Positions 54,468-64,000 of a DNA stretch of 64,000 nt are shown here, piece by piece (within the stretch, counting starts at the first letter, position 1; each line of letters begins with the position of its first letter). Source of the DNA: Brachionus plicatilis (Eukaryota > Rotifera > Eurotatoria > Ploima > Brachionidae); NCBI GenBank assembly GCA_010279815.1, contig QEOQ01000207.1:2478239-2542238 (forward strand), written 5' to 3'. The notes beneath the pieces were generated by a model, which saw nothing but the letters and a program-made list of their open reading frames with translations, did no database searches and was not told where the DNA came from. The position numbers were made by a program, and so were the translations under genes.

Positions 54468-57400
54468 TTATTTTTCGGCAAAATCCTGTAGACCATTAAT
54501 GATTTGTCCTCTTATGTAATCCAATTTATCTTTCATTGTCTTCATTTCTTCTAATTTTGAGCTGTTTACCTTTTTAAAATTGTTTACTTTTTAAAGAAAA
54601 AAGCGGATTTTTTAAATATAAAAACTACCAAACTAAATATTCTTTTTTGAAACGTATGATCAATTATGAAAAAAAAATTTTTATAAAGCAATCTAAAAGG
54701 AGATAAAATTAAGTGTTTAAAGAATATTTTTATTTTCTAAAATAAAAATATTCTAAACCCTTTATATTTGTATGGTTGAGGATTTAAAGCAAATAAAACA
54801 GAGATTCACGCATAAAAATAAAACTTTTTATTTATAATTGTAAAAAAAGCATATTGAATTTATTGAATTTATAATAAATTTATTGAAATATGAAAATCGT
54901 ATAAATTAATTTTTAAATAAAAATTAAACCGATATATTCAAAAGTCATATACAGTACTGCTACGATACAGTGATTTTACTAAAAATTACGTGTTTTTACT
55001 AGATTTTACGTAAAAATCGGAAAAAATCTGTGAAATTACGTAAAAATACTAAAGTAAAATAATGTAAATTTACCAGATTTTACGTAATTTTACGTAATTT
55101 TACCTGATTTTTCGTCAATTTTGGTAATCTTCAAAAGGGCCAAAAAAAGTCCAATTTTTGGTGAATTTTTGAATTTTTTGATTTTTTTTATAAATTTTAT
55201 GAAAAAAAAAACAAAAAAAAAAACGTTTTTTTTACGTAATTTTACGTAATTTTTTATTATAAAATGGTAATTTTAAGTAAAAAAAAGTAAATTTTAGTAA
55301 AAAACACTAGTAAAAAATAAAGTTTTTTTAATTAACGCTAATAGCAAAAGTTTTAATGGTCAGACAAATCACCATTTTTATCTATAACAATTTTTATTAC
55401 CTAAAATATATAAGATTTAAACTTCATAAATAAAATAAAAATTGAATAAAATTCAAACTTAGTGTCAAACTCAATATTAGTGAAACTATTTGTAATAATT
55501 AATTTATTTTAAACCATTCAACTATTTAATAATATTTTTTAGTAAACAATAAGTTGTTTACAAACCGTTTGAGAAACGAAATTGAAAAACGTTTCGGTGA
55601 AGATCCTGGGCAGACATTAAGTTTTTATGAAAAAAAATATCCGAAAGATATGGATGAAATTAAAAGTAACAAATAGTATATTATTTAATATGTATAGAAA
55701 AATAAATAAAATCATTTAATTTAAAAGAAGACTTGTTAAAATTGGTCCCACAAAATTCAACATTCAAAGAGTCTTGGAGAAAAGCTTGTGATTGTTTTAA
55801 AATTGATAGAAATAAAAAGACAAAATAGATTATACTAATTTTTTTGTTCTGATCACATTCAAAAGATTTTTTTTAAATTACTAAAATTTACTTTTTTTTA
55901 CTTAAAATTACCATTTTATAATAAAAAATTACGTAAAATTACGTAAAAAAAACGTTTTTTTTTTTGTTTTTTTTTTCATAAAATTTATAAAAAAAATCAA
56001 AAAATTCAAAAATTCACCAAAAATTGGACTTTTTTTGGCCCTTTTGAAGATTACCAAAATTGACGAAAAATCAGGTAAAATTACGTAAAATTACGTAAAA
56101 TCTGGTAAATTTACATTATTTTACTTTAGTATTTTTACGTAATTTCACAGATTTTTTCCGATTTTTACGTAAAATCTAGTAAAAACACGTAATTTTTAGT
56201 AAAATCACTATATCGTAGCAGTACTGTAAAATAATAAGTCAATAATTGATTAATAAAACGCGAATTTAGATTGAATACCATAACCTTTTTAATTGATACC
56301 ACAAATATTAAATAAATGCACGCATTTATTGAAAAAATCCTCTAAAATTAAGATTTACACTTAATTAATTAAAAAATCACTTTTTATTTTTAATTGAAAA
56401 TTTTAATATTAAAAAAAAAAAATTAATTAAAAATAGCATATATTTAGTATTTATCAATTTTTAAAATGGCCCATAATTTTCTATACCGCTATTTTTCACT
56501 AATTTTAACAAAAATACTTCACTTTTAATAAAAAGAAATAAAATTTGTTAAAGTAAAAACTGTTTTAATAAAAAAACGCTAAATTTCCTTTTACCCGAAA
56601 CCCTAGACCTTGTCCTCGGACCCTTTGACCGTAGCGCTTATTCTCTAAAACAGGGCTCTATCCCGGACTCAAAAATATTGTGTAATAATAAAAATTAAAA
56701 TTGTTTATTTTTAATATTTGTGTCTATTCTAATAAATTGGTTGTGAAATTAAAATAAGTTTTTTTTCATTTTTAGTGTAAATTTTTAATATTTGTGGCCT
56801 TTATAATAAATTTATTTTAACTTATTAATTTTATTTTTAAATTTTTTTGCATATTTTTATTCTGAAGGAGCATTAGCTGGGTACAGATAAACAAATGAAT
56901 AAATTATAGATTTTTTTTAAAATATAAACTTGTCAAAATAGTTTGGTAGTTTTTAATTATGTTTATGAAAGACGGAAAAATTTTTTTTAAATGAAAAAAA
57001 ATAAAAAATCAAATCAAACAACTTACTGTAACTAGAGGATATAATTTTTTGAAATTATCAACATAATTTGCTACTGGCTTTTTGAATTCCTCAACCCCAC
57101 TATAGTAGTAAGAATTATTTACAATCAAAATTGGGATTCTAAAAAAAAAAATTTTTTTAAATTTTGTTTAGATAAAAAAATTCTCAAAAATTTTTACCTA
57201 TATTTGAATAAATTTGACGTTGGATCAACGAAATTGTTTTTCTCATCTATAGCGATTTCAAAATCTATATTTTTAAATTAGATAATCGATTTTTAATTTC
57301 ATGTCTAAAATTTACTAGCAGTAAAATTAAATTCGTAAACCGGATTCGAATTAACAAGATTGGGCTCTAATATTGAATTTAGTGTTGAATGTACATCTAG

Positions 57401-57587
57401 ATACAATTATCATTTTTTAAAAAAAAAATTTTTAATTTAAATTTTAACTCAAACCTCGAAAAGCTGAATCTACTGGTAGCAGCGGCCTGGAATCTTTAAA
57501 AAGCCAATCGATTTTTAAATTTGGATACTTAAGACACATGTTCTGATTCATAAAATATACCAATTTTGAAACAAGTTCAAGTCTAGA
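54468..57587 (-). CDS. unrecognised gene, 3' five exons
   Basis: Exons (minus): 57587-57455, 57396-57316, 57264-57198, 57138-57027, 54569-54468. Phases chain without a stop to TAA at 54468, giving 165 residues. Text: SRLELVSKLVYFMNQN, then DSRPLLPVDSAFRDVHSTLN, VYEFNFTANFEIAIDEKNNF, IPILIVNNSYYYSGVEEFKK, and a helical end EEMKTMKDKLDYIRGQIING. The first four junctions are good (GTTTGA/TATCTAG, GTAAAT/AATATAG, GTAAAA/TTTTTAG). The last acceptor at 54570 is weak, so exon 5 is less sure. It reads as an ordinary globular protein, but I cannot name the family. The start exon is not found; above 57600 is a SINE. The last intron (2.46 kb) contains the 54952-56226 element. Confidence 0.6.
54952..56226 (+). 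mobile_element. 1.27-kb TA-flanked element with 350-bp inverted repeats
   Basis: TA at 54950-54951 and 56227-56228 encloses ends CAGTACTGCTACGATACAGT and inverted CAGTACTGCTACGATATAGT. Arms are 54952-55310 and 55873-56226, nearly identical. Both are full of TTTTACGTAATTTTACG words. The 560-base centre has two plus-strand open pieces: about 55548-55676 (NNKLFTNRLRNEIEKRFGED, then TLSFYEKKYPKDMDEIK, stop) and about 55725-55828 (LLKLVPQNSTFKESWRKACD, then stop). They are separated by AT-rich sequence that could be an intron. No transposase motif. It is either a MITE with a captured gene piece or a reduced element gene. Confidence 0.8.
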
Positions 57588-57904
57588 CTGAAATTAAAGT
57601 TAATTATAAAAAATAATTTATTAAAGAAGTTTATGCTAGAATCTTTAAGTTTCATTGCAGCCTTTTATTTTTTGAAAATATTCATTTAATAAAATGACAA
57701 CGGTAAACCATAAATTAAAAAAAAATAAGGTAGATGTTTTGAACAAGTTTATTGCAAACAAACGAGGAAATTTTGCATTTTAATAAATAAATTTTGAATT
57801 TTGATTTGAAAAATTTTTTTTTTTGTATGTATGAAATTGTATGAAATTTCACAATTCCGCAAAGTCACTAAAATTAAAGTCCATGCCGGACTTAACAAAA
57901 AAAA

Positions 57905-58155
57905 AAATTTGGCACTTTGCGTAGCCTTTTAGCCAAAAATTTTATCCATATCAAGATTATCCAGGTAGCCTGGTTGATTTTTGAAGAAATAATCATGTAA
58001 TGATGGATGAAAGTGGCTCGGAACATAGAGGATGCACTCGAAATTTAAAATTTTTTCTACCAGTCGGGGATTGAACCACTTTAGATGGCCAGTATTTCCT
58101 TCCAATGGGTTTGGACCATGTTAGACCAAATCCAGTCAGAAAAAAAACCTTTATG
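57905..58155 (-). mobile_element. tRNA-derived SINE
   Basis: On the minus strand TGGTCTAACATGG at about 58128 fits a pol III A box, and GTGGTTCAATCCCCGACTGG near 58078-58059 is a good B box, at tRNA-like spacing of about 40 bases. A body of about 120 unique bases follows and ends in an A/T-rich tail (poly-T on + near 57902). The region also shows an open frame of about 60 codons, which is a by-product. No coding role inferred. Confidence 0.5.
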
Positions 58156-58249
58156 ATCTTTTGTAATTAATTTTGTATAAAGTTTTATTAGGAAGAACAA
58201 AAGTATTACCAAAGCTATGGTAATTTTAAACTTCTTGGTTCTTTTCAAA

Positions 58250-58291
58250 AAAGGTTTCGCCTAAATAAGGCCATGTGGGCGAAACCTTTAG
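58250..58291. repeat. 12-bp perfect hairpin GGTTTCGCC/GGCGAAACC
   Basis: AAAGGTTTCGCC and GGCGAAACCTTT form a perfect 12-bp stem with a loop of about 17 bases (TAAATAAGGCCATGTG). GC-rich for the region. It may be a very short foldback or the end of a decayed element. No promoter or coding context indicates a terminator. Confidence 0.55.
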
Positions 58292-59032
58292 TATAAAATA
58301 AAAATCAATTTATTTTTATCTATAAACCTGTGATTTTTTTGATTTTTTTTTAAAGTTTTTAATTTTTAAATCTACATATTGTATACAATACTGATAAATG
58401 AGAAAAATTTTTAAAACAAAATTAGATTTTATTAAAAAGTTCTCAGCCGACTTTTTATGGCAATAAATTCCATTTAAATATTGAAACATGGTAACTGAAC
58501 AATTATTAACCTGAAATCTTTTTTAGATTGATAAAATTAATTAAAAAAGATTAAAATGTGATGATGTGTTGTCATTTAGTCAGTTGGATGAATGATTGAC
58601 AGAAAGTCTGGAGTTAGATCAAATCGCAATGACTTTCACAACCCCGATTACTTCAAAATCAAAAATTTTTTTTAAATAAAGCTGTAATTTGAACAATTAA
58701 ATAAATAATAGTAATTAATAGTATACAATAATTGGAAAAATAATACTATTTAAATACAGGAATAGCCTTTAAAAAAAGGCAAATTTAAGTTGATGGTTAT
58801 AATCTCAATATTAAAAATTTAAAATTAAAATGATAAAATCAGCTTTTTTATTTATTTTTTTTTAATTAAACATTGAATGTTAAATATTTTGAATAAAAAA
58901 CAATAACTGGTGATGCATAAGTAAATGGACAAAAGTTAATTTAACTTGCCCGATCATGCAAATGATCAGGTGATCCTCTTTATATTTATTTATTAAATAC
59001 TAAACATTAGCTATTAAATAACAAAAAAAAAA

Positions 59033-59890
59033 TTTGGGTCTTTGGGTGACATATTATGTGACCAGTGACTTTATGTCGATTTGGTGACCAGGTATTTTAT
59101 TTATTTATTTTTTATTTATTATTTATTTGGCAAAAATGTTTATAAATAATTTTAACCTGGTCACCTAAATAAACATTTGGTCACGAAAATTTTGCAATTG
59201 GTCACATAAATTTCTTTTAAGTTAAATAAAATTTAATTGAAAATATAATAAAATAATTGCAATTGCAGCTATACTTGCAAGATTTGATTTTTTTTCATTA
59301 TTGTTGATGTAATATGAAAATTTTTTTTAAGCGATGATGTAAAATTGAAGTTACATTAATAATAATCAAAAAGTTTTTGCTATTATTTAGAAAAAAAATG
59401 GAAAACGAGAATGATGAAAAAACATTTTTAAACAAACTTGTAGATTTAGGCTAAATATTTGCTGTAGAAAAAAATGTACGAGAGAAAATTGTAGGAAAAA
59501 AGCTCAAAATATGAACTTAAATTTGAAAAGTTTTCAAAAATTGCATCAGAAGCTCCAATTGCTTCTGAAGCGACACAGTCTGCTGTAAAAAAAGTTCTTA
59601 GCAAACATAAAAACCCAATAGCTTGCTCGGAGTGCGGGGAATTAATGAAAAATGAGCGCGGTGTAAAGCAACACATCGCAAAAATGCATAAATAATATTT
59701 TTTATTGAATTTTTATAAATTTAAATTAATATATAAATTGGTCACGTAAATAAAAAACTGGTCTTATAAATTTAATAACTGGTCACTTGAATAATTTTAA
59801 TAATGATATTGCCTGGTCACATATTAGGTGACCAGTGAATATGTGACCAGTCAGAAAAAGTCACTGGTCACATAACAGGCAAGACCCAAA
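59033..59890 (+). mobile_element. element with CTGGTCACATAAAT array ends and a C2H2 finger ORF
   Basis: Ends are TTTGGGTCTTTGGGTGACAT on the left and inverted TTTTGGGTCTTGCCTGTTAT on the right. Inside each end are five or more copies of a unit near CTGGTCACATAAAT, inverted between the two sides (59065-59215 and 59735-59875). A GTCAC/GTGAC core marks every unit. The interior carries a decayed zinc-finger ORF at 59398-59695. The array-plus-short-ORF layout is the same as in the MULE-like elements at 18838 and 62380. Confidence 0.75.
59398..59695 (+). pseudogene. small C2H2 zinc-finger ORF, broken
   Basis: Starts MENENDEKTFLNKLVDLG, then an in-frame TAA. After a frame change the reading KFEKFSKIASEAPIASEATQ, then LSKHKNPIACSECGELMKNE, RGVKQHIAKMHK is open to the stop at 59693-59695. 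C-x2-C-x12-H-x4-H is a classical C2H2 finger, here at the very C-terminus. It could be the DNA-binding part of a lost transposase or a stand-alone end-binding protein. The present copy has at least one stop and one frameshift. Confidence 0.55.
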
Positions 59891-60361
59891 AATTTTTAAT
59901 GAAACTTTCTGTGTCTGAACGAGAGGCTTTTCGAAAAGCAGTCACAAATGACAAAATCCGATCTTTTGGTGCACTTTACAAAGCAAGGAATCGCTCAAAG
60001 CACCATTGATTATACAATCAACCGTAATCAAATTGAAGATCTATCTGAATTTTACTAATATTTTTACAGATTGATAAATAATTAACTATTAACAAATGTA
60101 TACGATGGAGGTTGGCAAGCCTCAAATGACCAACAGCTGATTAACCGTATTAAATTGAAGTTTTTGAAATCCCTTATGGCGGAGGTCAAAGCAAAGCTTT
60201 GAAAAGAAAAATTGGCCACGATGGAGTTTTTTCATTAAAAATAATAATTCTATTAAAAAATAAATTCTTTACATCATAAAAAAAAAACAGAACTTAATAT
60301 AATTTTTATTTTTTGAGATATTCGCTATTAATTATTGTCCATTTACTTATGCATCACTCGT

Positions 60362-61004
60362 TATTTTTTTTAATTGATAAATAATAGATTCTTCTAAATT
60401 ATTTATTTGAAAACTTTAAAGACAAATTTAAAATTCACATTGAGTTATCCAAATTATTGCTTAAATAAACGCTTCAAATGAAATTTTAATTTTGATTTAA
60501 AATCTAAAACAGCGAAACAAAGTTAAATTTTGAATTTCAAAATTTCAAAATATTGATTAATATTTAACTTTTACTTCAGATAAAAATTCATATAATTTTT
60601 ATTCAAGTCAAAGATTACCAAAAAAAAAATTTAAAGAGGCTTATTTGCTTTCAAATTTGAATTTTTTACCAAATATTTCGTATTGTAACAACTTTTTTAA
60701 AATTTCATATCTAAAAAAAATAATACCCGGAAAAATCGAAAATAGAAAAAAATTACTCTTACGAACCAGTGCACGTTTTTGATTACTAGCAAGGTAATTT
60801 TGGCGAACAGAGTTCTTTCATTTAGACCAGACCGATATTGTAAAAATTATTTTAAAAATTTCAACAATTGAATATGGATTGATCAGTTATTGAGTATTTC
60901 AAGCAGTTGAAAATTTGCCACAATTGATCATGAAAAATTTAGAGCCTACTAATTAATCACTAATAAATAATTTTTTTCGTATTAATTTAAGACCGATTTT
61001 TTTT
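60362..61004. other. gene-free stretch
   Basis: No gene. It contains the second copy of the GCGAAACAAAGTTAAA repeat (60510-60610); otherwise nothing recognisable. Confidence 0.45.
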
Positions 61005-61059
61005 CACTCACTTTTGTCTTTTTATAAAACGACATGTTTAACATTGTTTAAATGATATT

Positions 61060-61563
61060 TTTTTTAATTAAATTTTAGCCTTATTTTTCATTTTACGCTA
61101 TTTTACTTTTTTTTATGTTTATTAATGCCATTGTGAAATTTCATACAAAACTACCAATACAAAAAAAAATAAATTTATAACTTTTGTTCTAAATGCTAGA
61201 AACTTGTTCTGTAAATGAAATAAAGTAAAACAACTGTTGTTTCACCTTCTGCAGAAGTCTGCAAAATCTGTGCAAATAAATTCCGCCTTATTTTAAATAC
61301 TTTTAAATTGTGTGCAATTTTGCAGAATTTGCACCGATTTTGCAGACTTCTGCAGAAGGTGAAACAATAGTTGTTTCACTTTGTTTCATTTACAGAACAA
61401 GTTTCTGACATTTAGAACAAAAGTTATAAATTTATTTTTTTTTGTATTGGAAGTTTTGTATGAAATTTCACAATGGCATAAATAAACATAAAAAAAAAAA
61501 AAGAAAAAAAATTAAAATAGGGTAATGTGAAAAATAAGGCTAAAATTTAATTTAAAAAAAATG
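61060..61563. mobile_element. GCCATTGTGAAAT foldback, best-preserved copy
   Basis: Arms of about 240 bases, 61060-61295 and 61318-61563, pair closely: GCCATTGTGAAATTTCATAC, TTGTTCTGTAAATGAAA, TTCACCTTCTGCAGAAGTCT and their complements. The loop is about 20 bases. The outermost arm words are TTTTAGCCTTATTTTTCA. No coding frame. Same family as 35960-36795 and 38225-38575. Confidence 0.8.
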
Positions 61564-62614
61564 GCATCAAATACATTCTGCACTAAAAATAATCACAAGT
61601 TGCACTATAATATTTAAATTGAACTATAATATTTACATGCACTATATTAATCAAGGATGCACTATAAATAACATTCTTACACTATAATATTCTTTAATAA
61701 TCACTAATATAATTTTTATTTCGCACTAAAATAATCTTTCCTAAGCACTAAATTAATGTTTAAAAAGCACTAAAATAATTTTGGACCTGAACTATTTTAA
61801 TTCATTTTTAGATAAATATATACAACAAGCACTATTTTTTTCGAAAACTTTATTTTTTTTAAACATAAGAAAATACAAATTATAATTACAAGTATGTGAT
61901 TTAATTTTGGTGAGAAAAAAAATATAGTAATACATACATAAGAATAATAATAATAATAATTATCAAAAATCTTTATTTTGATCAGAGTCTGAAACAGAGG
62001 AAGAGACTGTGAAGTTTTCTTTCAAGAAGGATGATCACAATAGATATTTCCCTTATATCACAATTAATTGAATTTTATATTACTGAAAGAGATGTTAAAC
62101 AGTCTTTTAATTTTTAAATTTATTTCTAATTTTAAAATAACTAAATAAAACAATAGATTTGTTCAGAATTTTGTCTAGTTATGTTTAAAATAAAAAAAAT
62201 TGGTTGACTAAGTAATCCCTGGGACTACATACAATTAAACTCATTAATATTATTCTTTTTGGCTTTTTGGGACGGAAAATAAAATAAAATAAGCTTTTTT
62301 GAAAATAAAAATAAATATTAAGTCTAAATTAATATTTAAAATGGCCTAGTTTTTCGTTAGGACATAAATGTTTTTTTTAGTAGATAATTTTATTTAAAAA
62401 AGTAGATAAAATAAATAGTAGATAAATAATTTTTTTAATTAGATAAAAATAGTATTCAAAAGATATTTTTTTTCAAATGTAGATAATTGTTTTCTGAAGT
62501 AGATATTTATCAAAAAGTGCTAATTTTTTGTTTTTTGACACTTACACTTCAAAAAATTACCAGTTTGAATTAAATTAATTTCTTAATTGCGTAATATATT
62601 AAGCTAAACATATT

Positions 62615-62730
62615 AATAATAATAATTAATTACAAAATATTCAGGCTGGCTGAAAAGAAGGCACTACGCCGTTCGGAGCTGCCAAAAGGAACTATTCCCT
62701 CTAAATTAAATATTAAATAAATAAATAAAT
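62615..62730 (+). mobile_element. short retroposon (SINE-like) with 14-bp TSD
   Basis: An exact 14-bp repeat AAGCTAAACATATT (62601-62614, 62731-62744) flanks 116 bases that end in four AAAT units. Core: GGCACTACGCCGTTCGGAGC. Long target duplication plus an A-rich tail means target-primed reverse transcription. No clear pol III boxes, so it may instead be a very short LINE 3' end. Confidence 0.8.
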
Positions 62731-62758
62731 AAGCTAAACATATTTGATATACTATTCA

Positions 62759-63380
62759 ATGAATTATACTTCAAAAAAAAAAAAACAAAAAATATCTGAA
62801 GCTTCCTCAACTTCTGTACTCTTATCAGTCAATAATCAGGAAAATCAACTTGATAATACTGATAATGATGTTGAAGACATAGAAGAAATTCAAACTAAGC
62901 GCGGAACTAACACTGTTTACGACGAATTCGAAACTTATGCTCACATTGCCGAATTTGTAGAGTCTCTTGAGCAAGGCCAAATAGACGGAAATAAGTGGTC
63001 AAAAAAGGAACAAAGAGTTACAAAACTTGGCAAAAAGCAATTTTACAAGTGTAGCTCTTGTTCAAAAAAAATGCTTTCGCTTAAGCTTCGAACAAGTCTA
63101 GAAGTTCAAGTTTGTATCGAAGATTGTCTCCACCAGCATAGCAACGCTAATTCAAAAGAAGCATGGGAAAAAAGCAACAATCGGGTGTTGGAAATGTACC
63201 AGAAAGATAAACTATACAATCTTTAATGTCTCTCATCAAAATCAACTTGTTTTGGCTTCAAATTCAGCAGTCCAAGATCTAGTCGATTACAATATAAAAA
63301 TTTCTGAGAAACGTAAACGTGGAAGACCAAAAAAATCTAATAATGAAAGTGAGCAGCCGTCAAAAAGTTTAAGAAATTAG
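62759..63380 (+). CDS. MULE-type N-terminal zinc finger joined to AT-hook tail
   Basis: The open frame 62744-63226 contains an ATG at 62759 (MNYTSKKKKQKISEASST). An acidic stretch follows, then the finger: GNKWSKKEQRVTKLGKKQFY, KCSSCSKK, CIEDCLHQHSN. This is the WRKY/FLYWCH-like zinc-finger layout (W, G-K-x-F-Y-x-C-x2-C, then H-x-H) that begins many MULE transposases. After the stop, the next frame (63233-63380) reads LVLASNSAVQDLV, then KRKRGRPKKSNN, an AT-hook and nuclear-localisation type tail, then a stop. So the N-terminal DNA-binding module and C-terminal tail are kept and the DDE middle has been lost, with one frameshift. It is probably non-functional as a transposase; an end-binding role is possible but unproven. 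Confidence 0.6.
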
Positions 63381-64000
63381 GTGTCAATTACTTTGTTTGT
63401 GTAATTCAAGGTAATTTTTCTTTCTGTTTTTCTTATGTTTTTTTTTAATTATCTATGTTTGAAAAAATAAATATCTACTATTAAAAACTATTATCTACTT
63501 CTTATTGATTTTATCTAATTTTTATTAAAATTAAATATCTACTAAAAAAAATAATTATCTACTGACAAAAAATATACCCTATTTAAAATTATTTTAGTTC
63601 AAATCAAAAATTAATTTAGTTCATGTCAAAAATTAATTTAGTTCATGTTGAAAATTATTTTAGTGTTACTCAAAAATTATTTTAGTTCAAATTAGAAATT
63701 ATTTTAATGCAACTCAGAAATTATTTTAGTAAAAATCAAAAATTATTTAAGTGCCAGGAGATTTATATAGTAAAGTTTTGAAATATAAAAGTTCTGATTT
63801 GAATTATTTTGGTAAAAAACCGAATAATTCAGTGCACATAAAATAATGTAGTACTTTTTGGAAATAATATAGTGCAGTTTGGTATTAAAAAAAGTGCAAC
63901 TTCTGATTAATTTATAGTGCAACTTTAAATACAAGCCAAAAAAAATATATTATTAAAATAATGTTAAACATGTCATTTAGTAAAAAGACAAAAGTGAGTG

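Larger units (their letters stand above)
58906..60361 (+). mobile_element. Tc1/mariner-like element relic, TA TSD, with nested insertion
   Basis: TA at 58904-58905 and 60362-60363 encloses ends ACTGGTGATGCATAAGTAAA and inverted ACGAGTGATGCATAAGTAAA (about 28 bp). Remnants on + at 59900-60240 include MKLSVSEREAFRKAV and LTKQGIAQSTIDYTINRNQI (a helix-turn-helix-like piece), then MAEVKAKL. This fits the DNA-binding half of a Tc1/IS630-type transposase, heavily mutated. The element at 59033-59890 has been inserted inside it, just before these remnants. Confidence 0.65.
62380..63575 (+). mobile_element. MULE-like element with GTAGATAATTTT array termini
   Basis: The left array, 62380-62515, has about seven units near GTAGATAAATTTT. 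The right array, 63465-63575, carries the complement AAATTATCTAC. Between them lie a zinc-finger ORF (62759-63226) and an AT-hook tail (63230-63380). The transposase catalytic core is absent. A SINE interrupts the left side. It is nested within the larger 61005-64000 composite. Confidence 0.7.
61005..64000. mobile_element. composite MULE-like element with GCACTAAAATAAT array termini
   Basis: CACTCACTTTTGTCTTTTTA at 61005 is matched by its complement ending at the last base of the window (64000); about 40 bases pair, so the right boundary is at or just beyond the edge. Inside each end is an array of about ten degenerate GCACTAAAATAATT units, 61571-61850 on the left and the inverted ATTATTTTAGTGC units 63590-63935 on the right. 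On the minus strand at about 61980-62035 a short reading KENFTVSSSVSDSDQNKDF and stop may be the end of the element's own protein. Three other insertions sit inside: a foldback (61060-61563), a second array-ended element (62380-63575) and a SINE (62615-62730). Confidence 0.7.

Noticed and set aside
57945..58140. Minus-strand open frame reading HLKWFNPRLVEKILNF as a possible exon
   Set aside because: It overlaps good pol III A and B boxes of a tRNA-derived SINE and has no splice sites joining it to the gene at 57.6 kb.
1..64000. CRISPR arrays or bacterial operons
   Set aside because: Spliced genes, CCDC66, HOOK, LINEs and hAT elements show a eukaryotic nuclear genome; the short repeat arrays here are degenerate and inverted at element ends, without unique spacers of constant length.

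Overview
This is an AT-rich (very roughly a quarter GC by eye) animal nuclear segment. The genes are intron-bearing with short AT-rich introns, and the space between and inside them is packed with decayed transposable elements. Six protein-coding genes are supported. They include an apparent complete HOOK dynein adaptor, a complete CCDC66 homologue and a complete SLC35A-type nucleotide-sugar transporter. CCDC66 and HOOK point to a ciliated metazoan. The compact AT-rich style, the frequent MULE, hAT and LINE relics and the wording of the relic proteins look to me most like a monogonont rotifer (Brachionus-like), but that is an inference from memory, not a search.

Layout. 1-8.9 kb is transposon graveyard: a LINE 3' part, a MULE relic, a Ulp1-like relic, a 1.56-kb hAT-type non-autonomous element with an 8-bp target duplication, an ISL2EU/Harbinger-like HTH relic and an 888-bp hAT element that keeps only a BED finger. 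8.9-15.9 kb is a RING-finger plus transmembrane gene on +, whose RING is split by a 6.5-kb intron full of elements. It converges on a single-exon leucine-rich-repeat gene on - (15.98-17.44 kb). 17.9-20 kb holds a hAT MITE, a MULE fragment and a LINE fragment. An uncharacterised multi-exon minus-strand gene lies at about 23-24 kb, flanked by a 255-bp direct repeat. 25-29.7 kb is another repeat block: a GC-rich GGCCGGCC patch, two LINE copies and a hAT relic.

From 30.98 to 40.80 kb on - is CCDC66 (9 exons, 1108 aa in my model). From 42.41 to 49.72 kb on - is HOOK (12 exons, 728 aa). The SLC35A transporter (51.39-52.92 kb, +, 2 exons, 371 aa) is divergent from HOOK. A five-exon 3' part of an unrecognised gene lies at 54.47-57.59 kb on -. 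From 57.9 kb to the end is a stack of nested elements: a tRNA-like SINE, a Tc1-like element carrying a nested C2H2-finger element, and a large composite reaching the last base. The composite has arrays of short inverted sub-repeats around a MULE-type zinc-finger and AT-hook ORF.

How the genes relate. HOOK (dynein-dynactin activation, endosome and centrosome transport) and CCDC66 (centrosome and cilium) are adjacent and co-oriented. Their introns have been the main landing sites for MITEs. The most striking object is a 1.4-kb near-perfect foldback in HOOK intron 3, which would fold into a roughly 630-bp hairpin in the pre-mRNA. A second theme is MULE-like elements whose terminal repeats are arrays of short degenerate sub-repeats, with three or four unrelated sub-repeat units seen here.
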